A stretch of 64,000 nt of DNA from JADLHS01 sp020848635 (GTDB lineage Bacteria > Verrucomicrobiota > Verrucomicrobiia > Limisphaerales > JADLHS01): the NCBI GenBank assembly GCA_037044975.1, contig JBAOIL010000038.1, forward strand, positions 1 through 64,000, in the 5' to 3' direction. Made by a program: the position numbers and the translations under genes. The notes below the pieces were generated by a model. The model was not told where the DNA came from and made no database searches. It worked only from the letters and a program-made list of their open reading frames with translations. Below are positions 47,012-55,360 of this stretch, one piece after another (positions within the stretch are counted from its first letter, which is position 1; every line of letters starts with the position of its first letter).

Positions 47012-47214
47012 GCGCCAGTCAAAATCGCCTGATGGGTTTGACGAAAGAACTGGCCGCCGAATGGGCCAGCACCAAACAGTTCTGGAGCGACACCAAAAGC
47101 CGGGAATTCGAACGGCGGTTTCTCGACGAACTTTTCACCGGCGTCAATCAGACCGTCACCAACATTGAATCCCTTGAACGAATTCTCACCAAGATCCACA
47201 CCGACTGCGAGTAA
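47008..47214 (+). CDS. Second W-x-D small protein, WXG-like half
   Basis: 68 residues: QNRLMGLTKELAAEWASTKQ, then FWSDTKSREFERRFLDEL, then a final helix ESLERILTKIHTDC. The motif WSDTKSREFERRF has the same spacing W-x-D-x5-F-x3-F as WQDQEHAKFSEEF in the 90-residue protein upstream. This suggests the two are related and may pair like EsxA/EsxB. It is translationally coupled at both ends: ATGA overlap with the coiled-coil gene and about 50 bases shared with the ATPase gene. A Met start within a clear operon supports it as a real gene. Confidence 0.6.
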   Translation: MSASQNRLMGLTKELAAEWASTKQFWSDTKSREFERRFLDELFTGVNQTVTNIESLERILTKIHTDCE

Positions 47215-50200
47215 GCTGCTGAGCACCGCCGAAACGCTGGCCCTGCTTGAACGCCTGCGCCAAGGCATGGGCGACGCCGTCCACCGAACCGACGAACTGG
47301 AGCGAGATTTCAGCGCGCGTTCCCACAAATTGCGCAGCCAGTTCGAACAGGCGCGGGCAACTGAACGGATGCGCGGGGCTGCGGAAATCGCCGCGGCAGA
47401 AGCGGACCTGGCCGCCAACCGGGAGCGCGTCGAGGCTTCGTTCGCCGTTCGCAAAGCGCGCATCGCGCGGGCGGGGGAGAGTGCCCAGAAACAGCGCCTG
47501 GCGGAAATCGAGGGCGAAGAAAGTAAGCACACCCTCGAAAACCAGGACGGACTCTTTGAAGCGAAACACGTTTACGAGGCGGATACGCAGAACAATAAGA
47601 CCCGCCATGCGGCGTTCGCTAACCAGCTAGCCGACGAAGTTGCGGCGCTTGATCGGATTGAAGCCCGCGCCCGGACCGCCCTGGCCGGCTACCGATTCCT
47701 TGCCCGCCTGATCACAGCACCTCCCAGCTCGCCCCCCCTCGATACGTCACTACCCGAGAACCAACTCCTGGAACAACTTCGCGCGCAGCGCGATCTGGCG
47801 GGGCAAACCCTGGCCCGCTGCAACGTCTTCGGGCTGCCGCTCTTCTTCCGGTTCTTCCGGCTCTGGTTTTGTCTGCCTCTGATTTTGCTCATGCCGTTCG
47901 CCTTGGCGCCCGAACTGCGGCGCTTTGATTTTGCAGCCGCCCCCCCGCACGTCTGGGTCCTGGTGGGCGCAGCCCTAATGATCTTGTTGGGCCTCTACTA
48001 CCTCGGCCGGCGACTTGCCTTCCCCCACGCGCAAGCCGCCGCCCGGGCTTTGCATTCGGCCCGTCAACTCGCCGCTATCTGCGCCCAAAAGGCGGACGCG
48101 AGTTTCCAGGCCGAAAGCGCGCGCCTCCTAGCCGTTCACACCAGCACCACCCAGAGGCTCAATGATCACTGGAAGCAGGTGCGGGGCGAAGCCCGGATCT
48201 TACGCAGCGGTTGGACGGATCGCCTTACCGATCAGGCGCGCAAGCTCATTCTCGCGAACGAGGAGCGCCGGCGGTTATGGCTTAAATCCATCAACGAACG
48301 GCACGAGGAATTAAGAGCGCGCCAACTGAAAACGACCACAACCGCCTTGGAACAGCTCGAAACGACCTCCAACGAAAGCCTCGCCCGGCTCAACGCCACG
48401 CGAGATGCCAGCCGTCAGGCCATCGAAGCCGATTGGCGGCACACCGTATTGCCAACCCGTGCGGCGTTGCAAAGCGCCGGAACAACGGCGGACGCAGTAT
48501 TCCCGCCGTGGCGCGCGGAGCTATGGCAGCGATTCACGTTGCCGGAGGAATTTGCCGGGGCCGCCCGGTTTGGTTCGCTGACCGTGGACACCGAAAAATT
48601 TTGTGGCGTCTCGCTTCAAAGCAAGGGACTCACCCTCCCGGGGGACTTGCAGTTCAACGTGCCGTTACTCTTGTCCGTGCCCCGCCAGGCCTCGCTGTTA
48701 TTTGAGACCAAACAATCCGGCCAGGAGCAGATCATCGGGGCTTTGAACAATCTCGTGCTGCGCCTGCTCGCCAGCTCCCCACCGGGCCGGCTGAGTTTCA
48801 CGATCTTTGATCCGGTTGGCCTCGGGCAGAATTTCGCCGGCATTATGCACCTCGCCGACTTCGAGGAGCGGCTCATCAACAGCCGCATTTGGACGCAGAC
48901 CGCCCAGTTCGAGCAGCGGCTTGCCGATCTCAACGAACACATCGAGAAAGTTACACAGATGTACCTGCGCAACGAGTACGAAACGCTTGCGGAGTACAAT
49001 GCGCAAGCCGGGCGTCTGGCGGAGAAGTATCACTTCCTCGTCATCGCGGATTTTCCGTCCAACTTCAGCGAGGTGGCGGTGAAGCGCCTCCATAACCTCG
49101 CCGCCAGCGGCCCGCGTTGTGGGGTCCATCTGCTCATCCATTGGGATCAACGCAAAACCGCACCGGTGGAGTTTGTGCCCGAGGAATTGCGCAAAAATGC
49201 AATCTGCGTCGTGCCCCAGGGCGATGGGTTTGCCCTGTCCAATGCGAATTGGATGGGTATCAAGCTCGCGCTCGACGCGCCGCCGAACGCGGAACTCGCC
49301 ACGCAATTGCTCCAGCAAATCGGCAAGGACAGCACGGATTCGTATCGCGTGGAAATGCCCTTCGCGGAAGTCGCGCCGGACGACAGTGATCTATGGAGCC
49401 GGGAAACGACAACCGAATTGCGCGTGGCGGTAGGCCGCACGGGCGCGACGAAGCTGCAATACCTCGCGCTCGGCCAGGGCACGCGGCAGCATGGGTTGAT
49501 CGCAGGCAAGACCGGCTCTGGCAAGTCCACGCTCTTTCATGTCATCATCACCAACCTCGCGCTCTGGTGCAGTCCGGAGCAGGTGGAGTTTTACCTCGTG
49601 GATTTCAAGAAGGGTGTTGAGTTCAAATGCTACGCCACCCACAAATTGCCGCACGCGCGGGTCATCGCCATCGAGAGCGATCGCGAGTTCGGCCTGAGCG
49701 TGTTGCAGCGCGTGGACGATGAACTCAAGCGCCGCGGCGATTTATTCCGCAAGCTGGGCGCGCAAGACATCGCCGGCTACAAACGCGCCGGCGGCACGGA
49801 GGCGATTCCGCGCACGTTGCTGTTGATTGACGAATTTCAGGAGTTGTTCGTGGAGGACGACCGCGTTTCCCAGGGCGCGGCGCTGCTGCTCGATCGCATT
49901 GTTCGGCAGGGACGCGCGTTCGGCATTCACGTGTTGCTCGGCTCGCAAACGCTCGGCGGCGCCTACTCGCTGGCCCGCGCCACCATCGGCCAGATGGTCG
50001 TGCGCATCGCGCTTCAGTGCAACGAAGCCGACGCCTACCTCATCATGAACGAGGACAATCCCGCGCCGCGTCTGCTTTCACGTCCGGGGGAGGCGATTTA
50101 CAACGACGACGGGGGCACGCTTCAGGGCAATAGTCCATTCCAAGTCGTATGGCTGCCGGACGAAGTGCGCGAAACGTGGCTGGCGAGAGTGAGCGTATTC

Positions 50201-51088
50201 GCGGAGCGCCGGGCTTCGTTGCGTGAACCGATCGTCTTCGAAGGCAACGCTCCCGCCAGCGTGCGCGACAACGCTTTGCTGCGCGCGTCGCTGCACGGGA
50301 AATCAATCCAGCCCGGTGCGACGCCGCGCATCTGGCTTGGCGCGCCAAACTCCATCAAAGGCCCGACCGAGGCGATCTTTCGCCGGCAGAGCGGCAATCA
50401 TCTGCTTATCGTCGGTCAACGCGAAGAGGCGGCGTTGGGTATGCTGGGTGTGGCTTTGATCGCGCTCGCTGCGCAACATCCGAAGTCCAGCGCGCAATTC
50501 TTCGTATTCGATTGCAGCGCGCCGGACTCGGCGGAGGCAAAATTCTTGGAACATGCCGTGCGAGCCGTTCCGCATGAAATCAAACTGGTTCGTGCCGGCG
50601 ACGTTGAAGATGTTATGGCTGCGCTCGCGGCCGAGGAACAACAGCGCACCGACGATCCTGGCGCAGTCACCCCGGAAACGTATCTGCTCATTCACTGCTT
50701 GCAGAGGAACAAAAAGTTTCGCTTCGACGAGGAAATGAGCTTCTCACTCGACGCGGGCGGGAATCCCGGATTGCAACTCAACAAGCTGATTTGCGAAGGG
50801 GCGAGCCTCGGCTTCCACGTCATTGCCAACTGCGACACCTACAACAACGTGATGCGTTTCCTCAGCCGCAAGGCGCTGAGCGAATTTGAAATGCGCGTCG
50901 TATTCCAGATGAGCGCGAACGATTCGGCGAGCCTGATTGATTCGCCGCAGGCCAACAACTTGGGCCTGCATCGCGCGATCTTGTTCAATGGCCAGGAGGG
51001 CTGGCTGGAAACGTTCCGGCCGTATGCGCTGCCGGATGAAGGCTGGTTGAAGGAAGCGGAACAACGGTTATCTCTGTTGCATACTTAA
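47165..51088 (+). CDS. FtsK/SpoIIIE-type multi-module ATPase, EccC/EssC-like
   Basis: About 1,307 residues from a TTG start that overlaps the previous gene; a slightly later start is possible. Layout: an N-terminal coiled coil to about 170, two membrane helices near 230-282 (PLILLMPFALAP, VWVLVGAALMILLGLYYLG), a second helical block, then three ATPase-like modules. Module 1 (about 480-720) has IFDPVGLGQNFAGIMH but no P-loop. Module 2 has Walker A GKTGSGKST near 781 and Walker B LLLIDEFQELF near 885. Module 3 (about 1050-1300) is degenerate (LIVGQREEAALG). It likely drives export of the WXG-like proteins. FtsK chromosome translocases lack the first and last modules. Confidence 0.82.
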   Translation: MNPLNEFSPRSTPTASKLLSTAETLALLERLRQGMGDAVHRTDELERDFSARSHKLRSQFEQARATERMRGAAEIAAAEADLAANRERVEASFAVRKARIARAGESAQKQRLAEIEGEESKHTLENQDGLFEAKHVYEADTQNNKTRHAAFANQLADEVAALDRIEARARTALAGYRFLARLITAPPSSPPLDTSLPENQLLEQLRAQRDLAGQTLARCNVFGLPLFFRFFRLWFCLPLILLMPFALAPELRRFDFAAAPPHVWVLVGAALMILLGLYYLGRRLAFPHAQAAARALHSARQLAAICAQKADASFQAESARLLAVHTSTTQRLNDHWKQVRGEARILRSGWTDRLTDQARKLILANEERRRLWLKSINERHEELRARQLKTTTTALEQLETTSNESLARLNATRDASRQAIEADWRHTVLPTRAALQSAGTTADAVFPPWRAELWQRFTLPEEFAGAARFGSLTVDTEKFCGVSLQSKGLTLPGDLQFNVPLLLSVPRQASLLFETKQSGQEQIIGALNNLVLRLLASSPPGRLSFTIFDPVGLGQNFAGIMHLADFEERLINSRIWTQTAQFEQRLADLNEHIEKVTQMYLRNEYETLAEYNAQAGRLAEKYHFLVIADFPSNFSEVAVKRLHNLAASGPRCGVHLLIHWDQRKTAPVEFVPEELRKNAICVVPQGDGFALSNANWMGIKLALDAPPNAELATQLLQQIGKDSTDSYRVEMPFAEVAPDDSDLWSRETTTELRVAVGRTGATKLQYLALGQGTRQHGLIAGKTGSGKSTLFHVIITNLALWCSPEQVEFYLVDFKKGVEFKCYATHKLPHARVIAIESDREFGLSVLQRVDDELKRRGDLFRKLGAQDIAGYKRAGGTEAIPRTLLLIDEFQELFVEDDRVSQGAALLLDRIVRQGRAFGIHVLLGSQTLGGAYSLARATIGQMVVRIALQCNEADAYLIMNEDNPAPRLLSRPGEAIYNDDGGTLQGNSPFQVVWLPDEVRETWLARVSVFAERRASLREPIVFEGNAPASVRDNALLRASLHGKSIQPGATPRIWLGAPNSIKGPTEAIFRRQSGNHLLIVGQREEAALGMLGVALIALAAQHPKSSAQFFVFDCSAPDSAEAKFLEHAVRAVPHEIKLVRAGDVEDVMAALAAEEQQRTDDPGAVTPETYLLIHCLQRNKKFRFDEEMSFSLDAGGNPGLQLNKLICEGASLGFHVIANCDTYNNVMRFLSRKALSEFEMRVVFQMSANDSASLIDSPQANNLGLHRAILFNGQEGWLETFRPYALPDEGWLKEAEQRLSLLHT

Positions 51089-51170
51089 TCCAAGCTCCGG
51101 GTTTATTGCTGAACCGAAAGTATGTTGGACAGACAGCAAGGCACAGGTCTGCTACGAAATGTACTGTATG

Positions 51171-51425
51171 ACCACACATTCACAACTCAACGGTTCCGGT
51201 GTAGCTCTTCGGGTATTGGCAGTGTCTCTTGCGTGCGCCACCCTTTTTCTTCTCGACCGCATTATTCCTCCGCTGCTCGGCTCTGAACCCTCTCCTTTTC
51301 AAGATGCCACGCTTTACCTTTGGTTGCTGATACTGCGGGTTTTTGGGGATATTCCGGGAATTTCGTGGCTGGAATGGATTAGTTGGAAGAGGCTTTTTAG
51401 GAAAGGAGCAGATTGTTTGACGTGA
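51171..51425 (+). CDS. Small membrane protein after the ATPase gene
   Basis: 84 residues from ATG 51171, with one membrane segment (LRVLAVSLACATLFLLDRII) and a second weaker hydrophobic stretch (YLWLLILRVFGDIPGI). No family recognised and only a weak ribosome binding site. It ends ten bases before the presumed left end of an ISL3 element, so it might be a truncated gene or an intact accessory membrane component of the secretion-like locus. Confidence 0.4.
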   Translation, partial: TTHSQLNGSGVALRVLAVSLACATLFLLDRIIPPLLGSEPSPFQDATLYLWLLILRVFGDIPGISWLEWISWKRLFRKGADCLT

Positions 51426-51434
51426 TGGCTGACC

Positions 51435-52807
51435 GGAGTCTTGGGGGGGGGTAAAGCATTCCACCGCTTCGCGCCGGACTTCGCTCCGCTGCCGCTGCGC
51501 TGCGCCGGTCGAGAGATTTTGGTTGGCAAGGAGCGGGGGTGTGAGAGCGTTTTAGCCATGAGCATGGACAGTGAATTGCAGAAGCACTACGCGTTACTTT
51601 TAGGCATCGGGAGCCCCTGGGAGGTCGAGACGGTGGCTCTGAAGCTGGCGGAAAAGAAAGTGGAAATCGCATTGGCCTGGCAGTGGGGAAATGACGCCAA
51701 GTGTCCGGAGTGTGGACGGGCGTGTTCGATCCATGATAGCGCGCCGGAGCGGACTTGGCGGCATTTGGACACGATGCAATTCATGACCTTGATCCGGGCG
51801 CGAACGCCGCGGGCCAACTGTCCGGCGCACGGCGTTAAAACGCTGCAGGTTCCCTGGGCGGCACCGCAGGGACGCTTCACGTTGCTCTTTGAGCGCTTTG
51901 CGGTGGAGGTGCTTCTGGCCAGCGGCAGCGTCAGCCAGGCCTGCGAGTTGTTGGGGTTGAACTGGGACACGGCGCAGGAGATCATGCGCCGGGCGGTGGA
52001 CCGCGGGTTGGAGCGGCGGCAACTGGAAGGATTGAAATATCTGGGGATGGACGAGAAGAGTTTCAAGCGAGGACAGTCCTACATCACGTTGCTGACGGAT
52101 TTGGAACAATCCCGTGTGCTGGATGTGGTCCAGGAGCGAACGATCGAAGCGGCCGGGCAGTTGTGGGGCACGTTGAGCCCGGAGCAGAAACAAGCGGTGG
52201 AAGCCGTCGCGGTGGACATGTGGGAGCCCTTCATCAAGACGATTGAAGAACAGGTTCCCGAGGCGGACATCGTGCATGACAAATTTCACGTCAGCAAATA
52301 TCTGGGCGAGGCGGGGGACAAGGTCCGGCGGACCGAACACAAGGAACTGATGGCCCAAGGAGATGAAACGCTCAAGGGCTCCCGCCAATTGTGGCTGTAC
52401 AACCCTCAGAATTTCAGTGCGGAACAAGCCGACGAGTTCTCGGCGTTGAAGGATCTGCATTTGAAAGTAGCGCGGGCCTGGGCGGCCAAGGAACTATTCA
52501 GCAAGTTCTGGAACTACCAGGAGGAAGGATGGGCCCGACGATTTTTCAAAGACTGGTATGGCTGGGTGAGCCGCAGCCGGCTCAAGCCAGTGATCGAAGT
52601 GGCCCGGATGCTCAAGCGCCATCTGAAGAATCTACTGACCTATTTGCGTCACCACATCACCAATGCCGTGACCGAAGGATTGAACTCGAAAATCCAGAGC
52701 CTCAAGGCCGCCGCCCGAGGCTTCCGAAATTTCGCCAACTACCGAACTCGTATCCTCTTCTTCTGTGGAAAGCTCAATCTCTACCCACAATGATCCCCGA
52801 AGAAACC
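51435..52807 (+). mobile_element. ISL3-family insertion sequence
   Basis: The left end GGAGTCTTGGGGGGG (from 51435) and the right end, read inward from 52807 as GGTTTCTTCGGGGATC, share GG--TCTT-GGGG as imperfect inverted repeats flanking an ISL3 transposase. No 8-bp target duplication is visible next to these points, so the exact limits are provisional. Confidence 0.5.
51558..52793 (+). CDS. ISL3 family transposase
   Basis: 411 residues and apparently complete. The zinc-finger-like N-terminus KCPECGRACSIHD is followed by WRHLDTMQFM, CPAHGVKTLQVPWA and the DDE domain: LGMDEKSFKRGQSYIT with the first Asp, AVDMWEPFIKTIEE and DIVHDKFHVSKYL with the second Asp, and the C-terminal Glu region NAVTEGLNSKIQSLKAAARG. 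The ATG at 51558 (MSMDSELQKHYALLLG) is the family-like start. The ORF has no breaks, so the copy could be active or recent. Confidence 0.93.
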   Translation: MSMDSELQKHYALLLGIGSPWEVETVALKLAEKKVEIALAWQWGNDAKCPECGRACSIHDSAPERTWRHLDTMQFMTLIRARTPRANCPAHGVKTLQVPWAAPQGRFTLLFERFAVEVLLASGSVSQACELLGLNWDTAQEIMRRAVDRGLERRQLEGLKYLGMDEKSFKRGQSYITLLTDLEQSRVLDVVQERTIEAAGQLWGTLSPEQKQAVEAVAVDMWEPFIKTIEEQVPEADIVHDKFHVSKYLGEAGDKVRRTEHKELMAQGDETLKGSRQLWLYNPQNFSAEQADEFSALKDLHLKVARAWAAKELFSKFWNYQEEGWARRFFKDWYGWVSRSRLKPVIEVARMLKRHLKNLLTYLRHHITNAVTEGLNSKIQSLKAAARGFRNFANYRTRILFFCGKLNLYPQ

Positions 52808-53133
52808 GTTTTGGATATTCGTGGATATTATTGCGCTCCCGTTGGCTCGGTTCGGCGGGTTCCTGCAAGAGGTGGCTGTTTGCTGTCTGCATCGCGCTAC
52901 CTTTGAGTCTCGCGTTTGCATTTGTCACCCTTGCTCTTTTCTGGATTTCATGACGCCGGGCATCCGGGCAGTGTCCTTGATTGGTGATCTCGAGGTGGCC
53001 AAACCTGAAGATCCATCGGTGCAACCTGCGGAGCTCGGGGCAGTGTGCGGATGGCTTTCTGCGATTGAATCCACCACCGCAAACTTGCGTCAACAGTGGG
53101 GTTGCGCTAACTCTGACAGGCACATTCAATTTT
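52808..53133. other. Interval between ISL3 element and flavin oxidoreductase
   Basis: 326 bases without a convincing gene. One plus-strand frame gives a hydrophobic string (VCIALPLSLAFAFVTLALFW) near 52880-52950 that may be the tail of a gene cut by the insertion. A promoter for the oxidoreductase must lie in the last 100 bases but cannot be read with confidence. Confidence 0.35.
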
Positions 53134-54399
53134 ATGACGACCAAAGCCAATGGAAATAATTACGACGCCCTCATTATCGGCGGCGGTCCGTCGGGCGCTT
53201 CGAGCGCGGCCATCCTCGCTGAGTACGGCCATCGCGTCCTCGTTCTCGAACGCGAGAAGTTCCCGCGCTATCACATCGGCGAGTCCATGATCCCGTTCAC
53301 GTATCAGCCCATGGAACGGCTGGGCTTGATCCCGCTGATGAAATCGTCCGGGTTTGTGAAGAAATACAGCGTGGTGTTCATTTCGCCGAGTGGTCGGGCG
53401 AGCCAGCCGTTTTACTTTTTCAACCGTTACGACCGCGAGTCCGTGGCGCAAACCTGGCAGGTGCTCCGGGCGGAGTTCGACGAAATTCTCCTGAACAACG
53501 CCCGGACCAAGGGTGCGAAAGTCATCGAGGAGATCACCGTGAAGGAATTGTTGCGCGAAGGCGACCGGGTCGTCGGTGTCCGCGCGCAGAAAAAAGGGGG
53601 CGAGGTTGTCGAGTTCCGCGCGCCGATCACGCTGGATTGTTCCGGCAAGGAAGCGTTCACCTCCGTGCGCAACGGCTGGCGCCTGAAGGATCCGTATCTG
53701 AACAAAATCGCCGTCTGGACTTACTACAAAGGTTCGAAGCGCGAGCCGGGCATTGACGAAGGCGCGACCACCGTGGCGTACGTGCCGGACAAAGGCTGGT
53801 TCTGGCACATCCCACAGCACAACGACATGCTCAGCGTGGGCGTCGTCGCGGAGGGCAAATACCTGACGCGAGATGGCGTGCGCGAGCCGGAACAGATTTT
53901 CAAACGCGAAATCGAACAGAACGCCTGGATCAAAGACCATCTTTCCGTTGGCGAGCAGGTCGGCCAGTATTTTGTCATCAGCGAGTACACGCACCATGCG
54001 CGGCATTGCGGCAGCGACGGTCTGCTACTCGTGGGTGACGCCTTCGCTTTTCTCGATCCCGTGTTCAGCAGTGGCCTGATGCTCGCGCTGAAGAGCGGGA
54101 CGATGGCGGGCGACGAAGTGCATAAAGCAATCGTTGCGGGCGATTTCTCACCGGAACGGTTTTCGAATTACGCGCGTTCCATCCGGGCCGGCATCGAGAA
54201 CATGCGCAAGCTGGTCTATGCCTTTTATGATCCAAAATTCAGCTTCAAGCAAGTGATTGATAAATATCCCGAGGCTGCCGGTGAAATCACCGACTGCCTT
54301 TCCGGCGACGTAAACAAGGATTTCACACCGCTGTGGACCAAGATTCGCGAGTTCGTACCTTTGCCGGATGACTTGCCAGTCGGGCAGCCGCTGGGCTGA
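53134..54399 (+). CDS. FAD-dependent oxidoreductase of the halogenase/geranylgeranyl reductase superfamily
   Basis: 421 residues. The FAD-binding GxGxxG is ALIIGGGPSGASSAAILAEY, with VLVLEREKFPRYHIGESMIP and a GW-F-W-H-I-P motif (PDKGWFWHIP) that corresponds to the WxWxIP motif of flavin halogenases. LLVGDAFAFLDPVFSSGLML is the third FAD motif. The catalytic Lys of tryptophan halogenases cannot be placed, so it may instead be an epoxidase, reductase or phenol halogenase. It could belong with the radical SAM/UbiC-like operon 8 kb upstream, separated by the secretion-like locus and an IS. The ATG at 53134 gives the usual N-terminus. Confidence 0.85.
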   Translation: MTTKANGNNYDALIIGGGPSGASSAAILAEYGHRVLVLEREKFPRYHIGESMIPFTYQPMERLGLIPLMKSSGFVKKYSVVFISPSGRASQPFYFFNRYDRESVAQTWQVLRAEFDEILLNNARTKGAKVIEEITVKELLREGDRVVGVRAQKKGGEVVEFRAPITLDCSGKEAFTSVRNGWRLKDPYLNKIAVWTYYKGSKREPGIDEGATTVAYVPDKGWFWHIPQHNDMLSVGVVAEGKYLTRDGVREPEQIFKREIEQNAWIKDHLSVGEQVGQYFVISEYTHHARHCGSDGLLLVGDAFAFLDPVFSSGLMLALKSGTMAGDEVHKAIVAGDFSPERFSNYARSIRAGIENMRKLVYAFYDPKFSFKQVIDKYPEAAGEITDCLSGDVNKDFTPLWTKIREFVPLPDDLPVGQPLG

Positions 54400-54489
54400 A
54401 CCCACGCCGCCCTGGCGCCGGTGGATTTTGCACGTCGGGTTAATTACGGGGGTACGTAATAATACAAGGCTACGGCGCGGCAAAATCCG

Positions 54490-54519
54490 TTGACAATTAA
54501 GGATGTGATGAACGATAAG
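54490..54519 (+). promoter_or_regulatory. Possible promoter of the PEP-CTERM gene
   Basis: TTGACA (54490-54495), an 18-base spacer and GATAAG (54514-54519) lie about 50 bases before the ATG at 54568. The -35 is perfect and the -10 fair. Confidence 0.4.
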
Positions 54520-54567
54520 CAATGTGTTCGGTTCAGAAAAATCAGTTGGGTTAAACCTGTAGCAATC

Positions 54568-55341
54568 ATGAAAAGACACATTCTCGCAATCACAGCCATC
54601 GGTTGTTTAATCTTCACCCCGTTTCTCAGCCTAGGGCAGGTATTGGTAAACGATAACTTTGACGGTTATTCAGATCAGGCTGCATTCTTGGCAGCCTGGC
54701 CCCAGGTAGGGGCGACCGTCAGCGGTACACTGACGAGCTTACAGTCGGACAGTGCTCCAAACTCAATAAACTACGCCACGACCGCGCAACGGAACGAGCG
54801 CAGTTTCGCGGAGACCGGGGTTGCGACCGCGCTCAATACGATTACGTTCAGCTTTGATTTTTATGATGCCAATTCGGCGGCGTCACCGTATCGTCAGTAT
54901 GCCAACTTGCAGGATGGTGCCAGCCCGAGTTCGGGTGGGCAATTGATCTCGATGGGCCTGAACAACAATCTGACCTCCCCGGCGGACGGCGGGAATTTCT
55001 TCATGGCCCGCATTTTGGGATACAACGCGAACGCCTACTTTAAGCTGAACACCGACCCGTTGCTGCTGCGCACCACTGGCTGGCACAACTTGGCAGTAAC
55101 AATTAGCGACCAGGACTTCAAGTTTTACGTGGATGGCTCCCTGGCCGAAACCGTGCCGCAGACGGGGCTGACGCTTCGCAGTTATGATGTGGTTCGACTT
55201 GGCTCCGGCCTTTCGTCAACCACCGAAGCCTACTTCGACAACGTGTTAGTCCAGGTCAATCCAGTCCCGGAGCCGACCGTGGCTGCGCTCGCGGGAATCG
55301 GCATTTGCGCCTTGATCGGGCTGCGTCGCAGCCGTAATTAA
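54568..55341 (+). CDS. PEP-CTERM sorted secreted protein
   Basis: 257 residues with signal peptide KRHILAITAIGCLIFTPFLSL. The body is a concanavalin-like beta sandwich (NDNFDGYSDQAAFLAAWPQV, TISDQDFKFYVDGSLAETV, SYDVVRLGSGLS). The C-terminus is a PEP-CTERM anchor: VPEPT, a hydrophobic helix AALAGIGICALIGL, and RRSRN. Such proteins are sorted by an exosortase and often associate with extracellular polysaccharide; no exosortase gene is in this window. The IS1380 element begins 20 bases after the stop. Confidence 0.9.
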   Translation: MKRHILAITAIGCLIFTPFLSLGQVLVNDNFDGYSDQAAFLAAWPQVGATVSGTLTSLQSDSAPNSINYATTAQRNERSFAETGVATALNTITFSFDFYDANSAASPYRQYANLQDGASPSSGGQLISMGLNNNLTSPADGGNFFMARILGYNANAYFKLNTDPLLLRTTGWHNLAVTISDQDFKFYVDGSLAETVPQTGLTLRSYDVVRLGSGLSSTTEAYFDNVLVQVNPVPEPTVAALAGIGICALIGLRRSRN

Positions 55342-55360
55342 TTCGAATGTTTTCAACCCG

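Noticed and set aside
51347..52820. 8-base direct repeat GGATATTC flanking the ISL3 transposase (51347-51354 and 52813-52820)
   Set aside because: If these were the target duplication, the sequences just inside would not be inverted repeats; the GG--TCTT-GGGG ends at 51435 and 52807 fit better.
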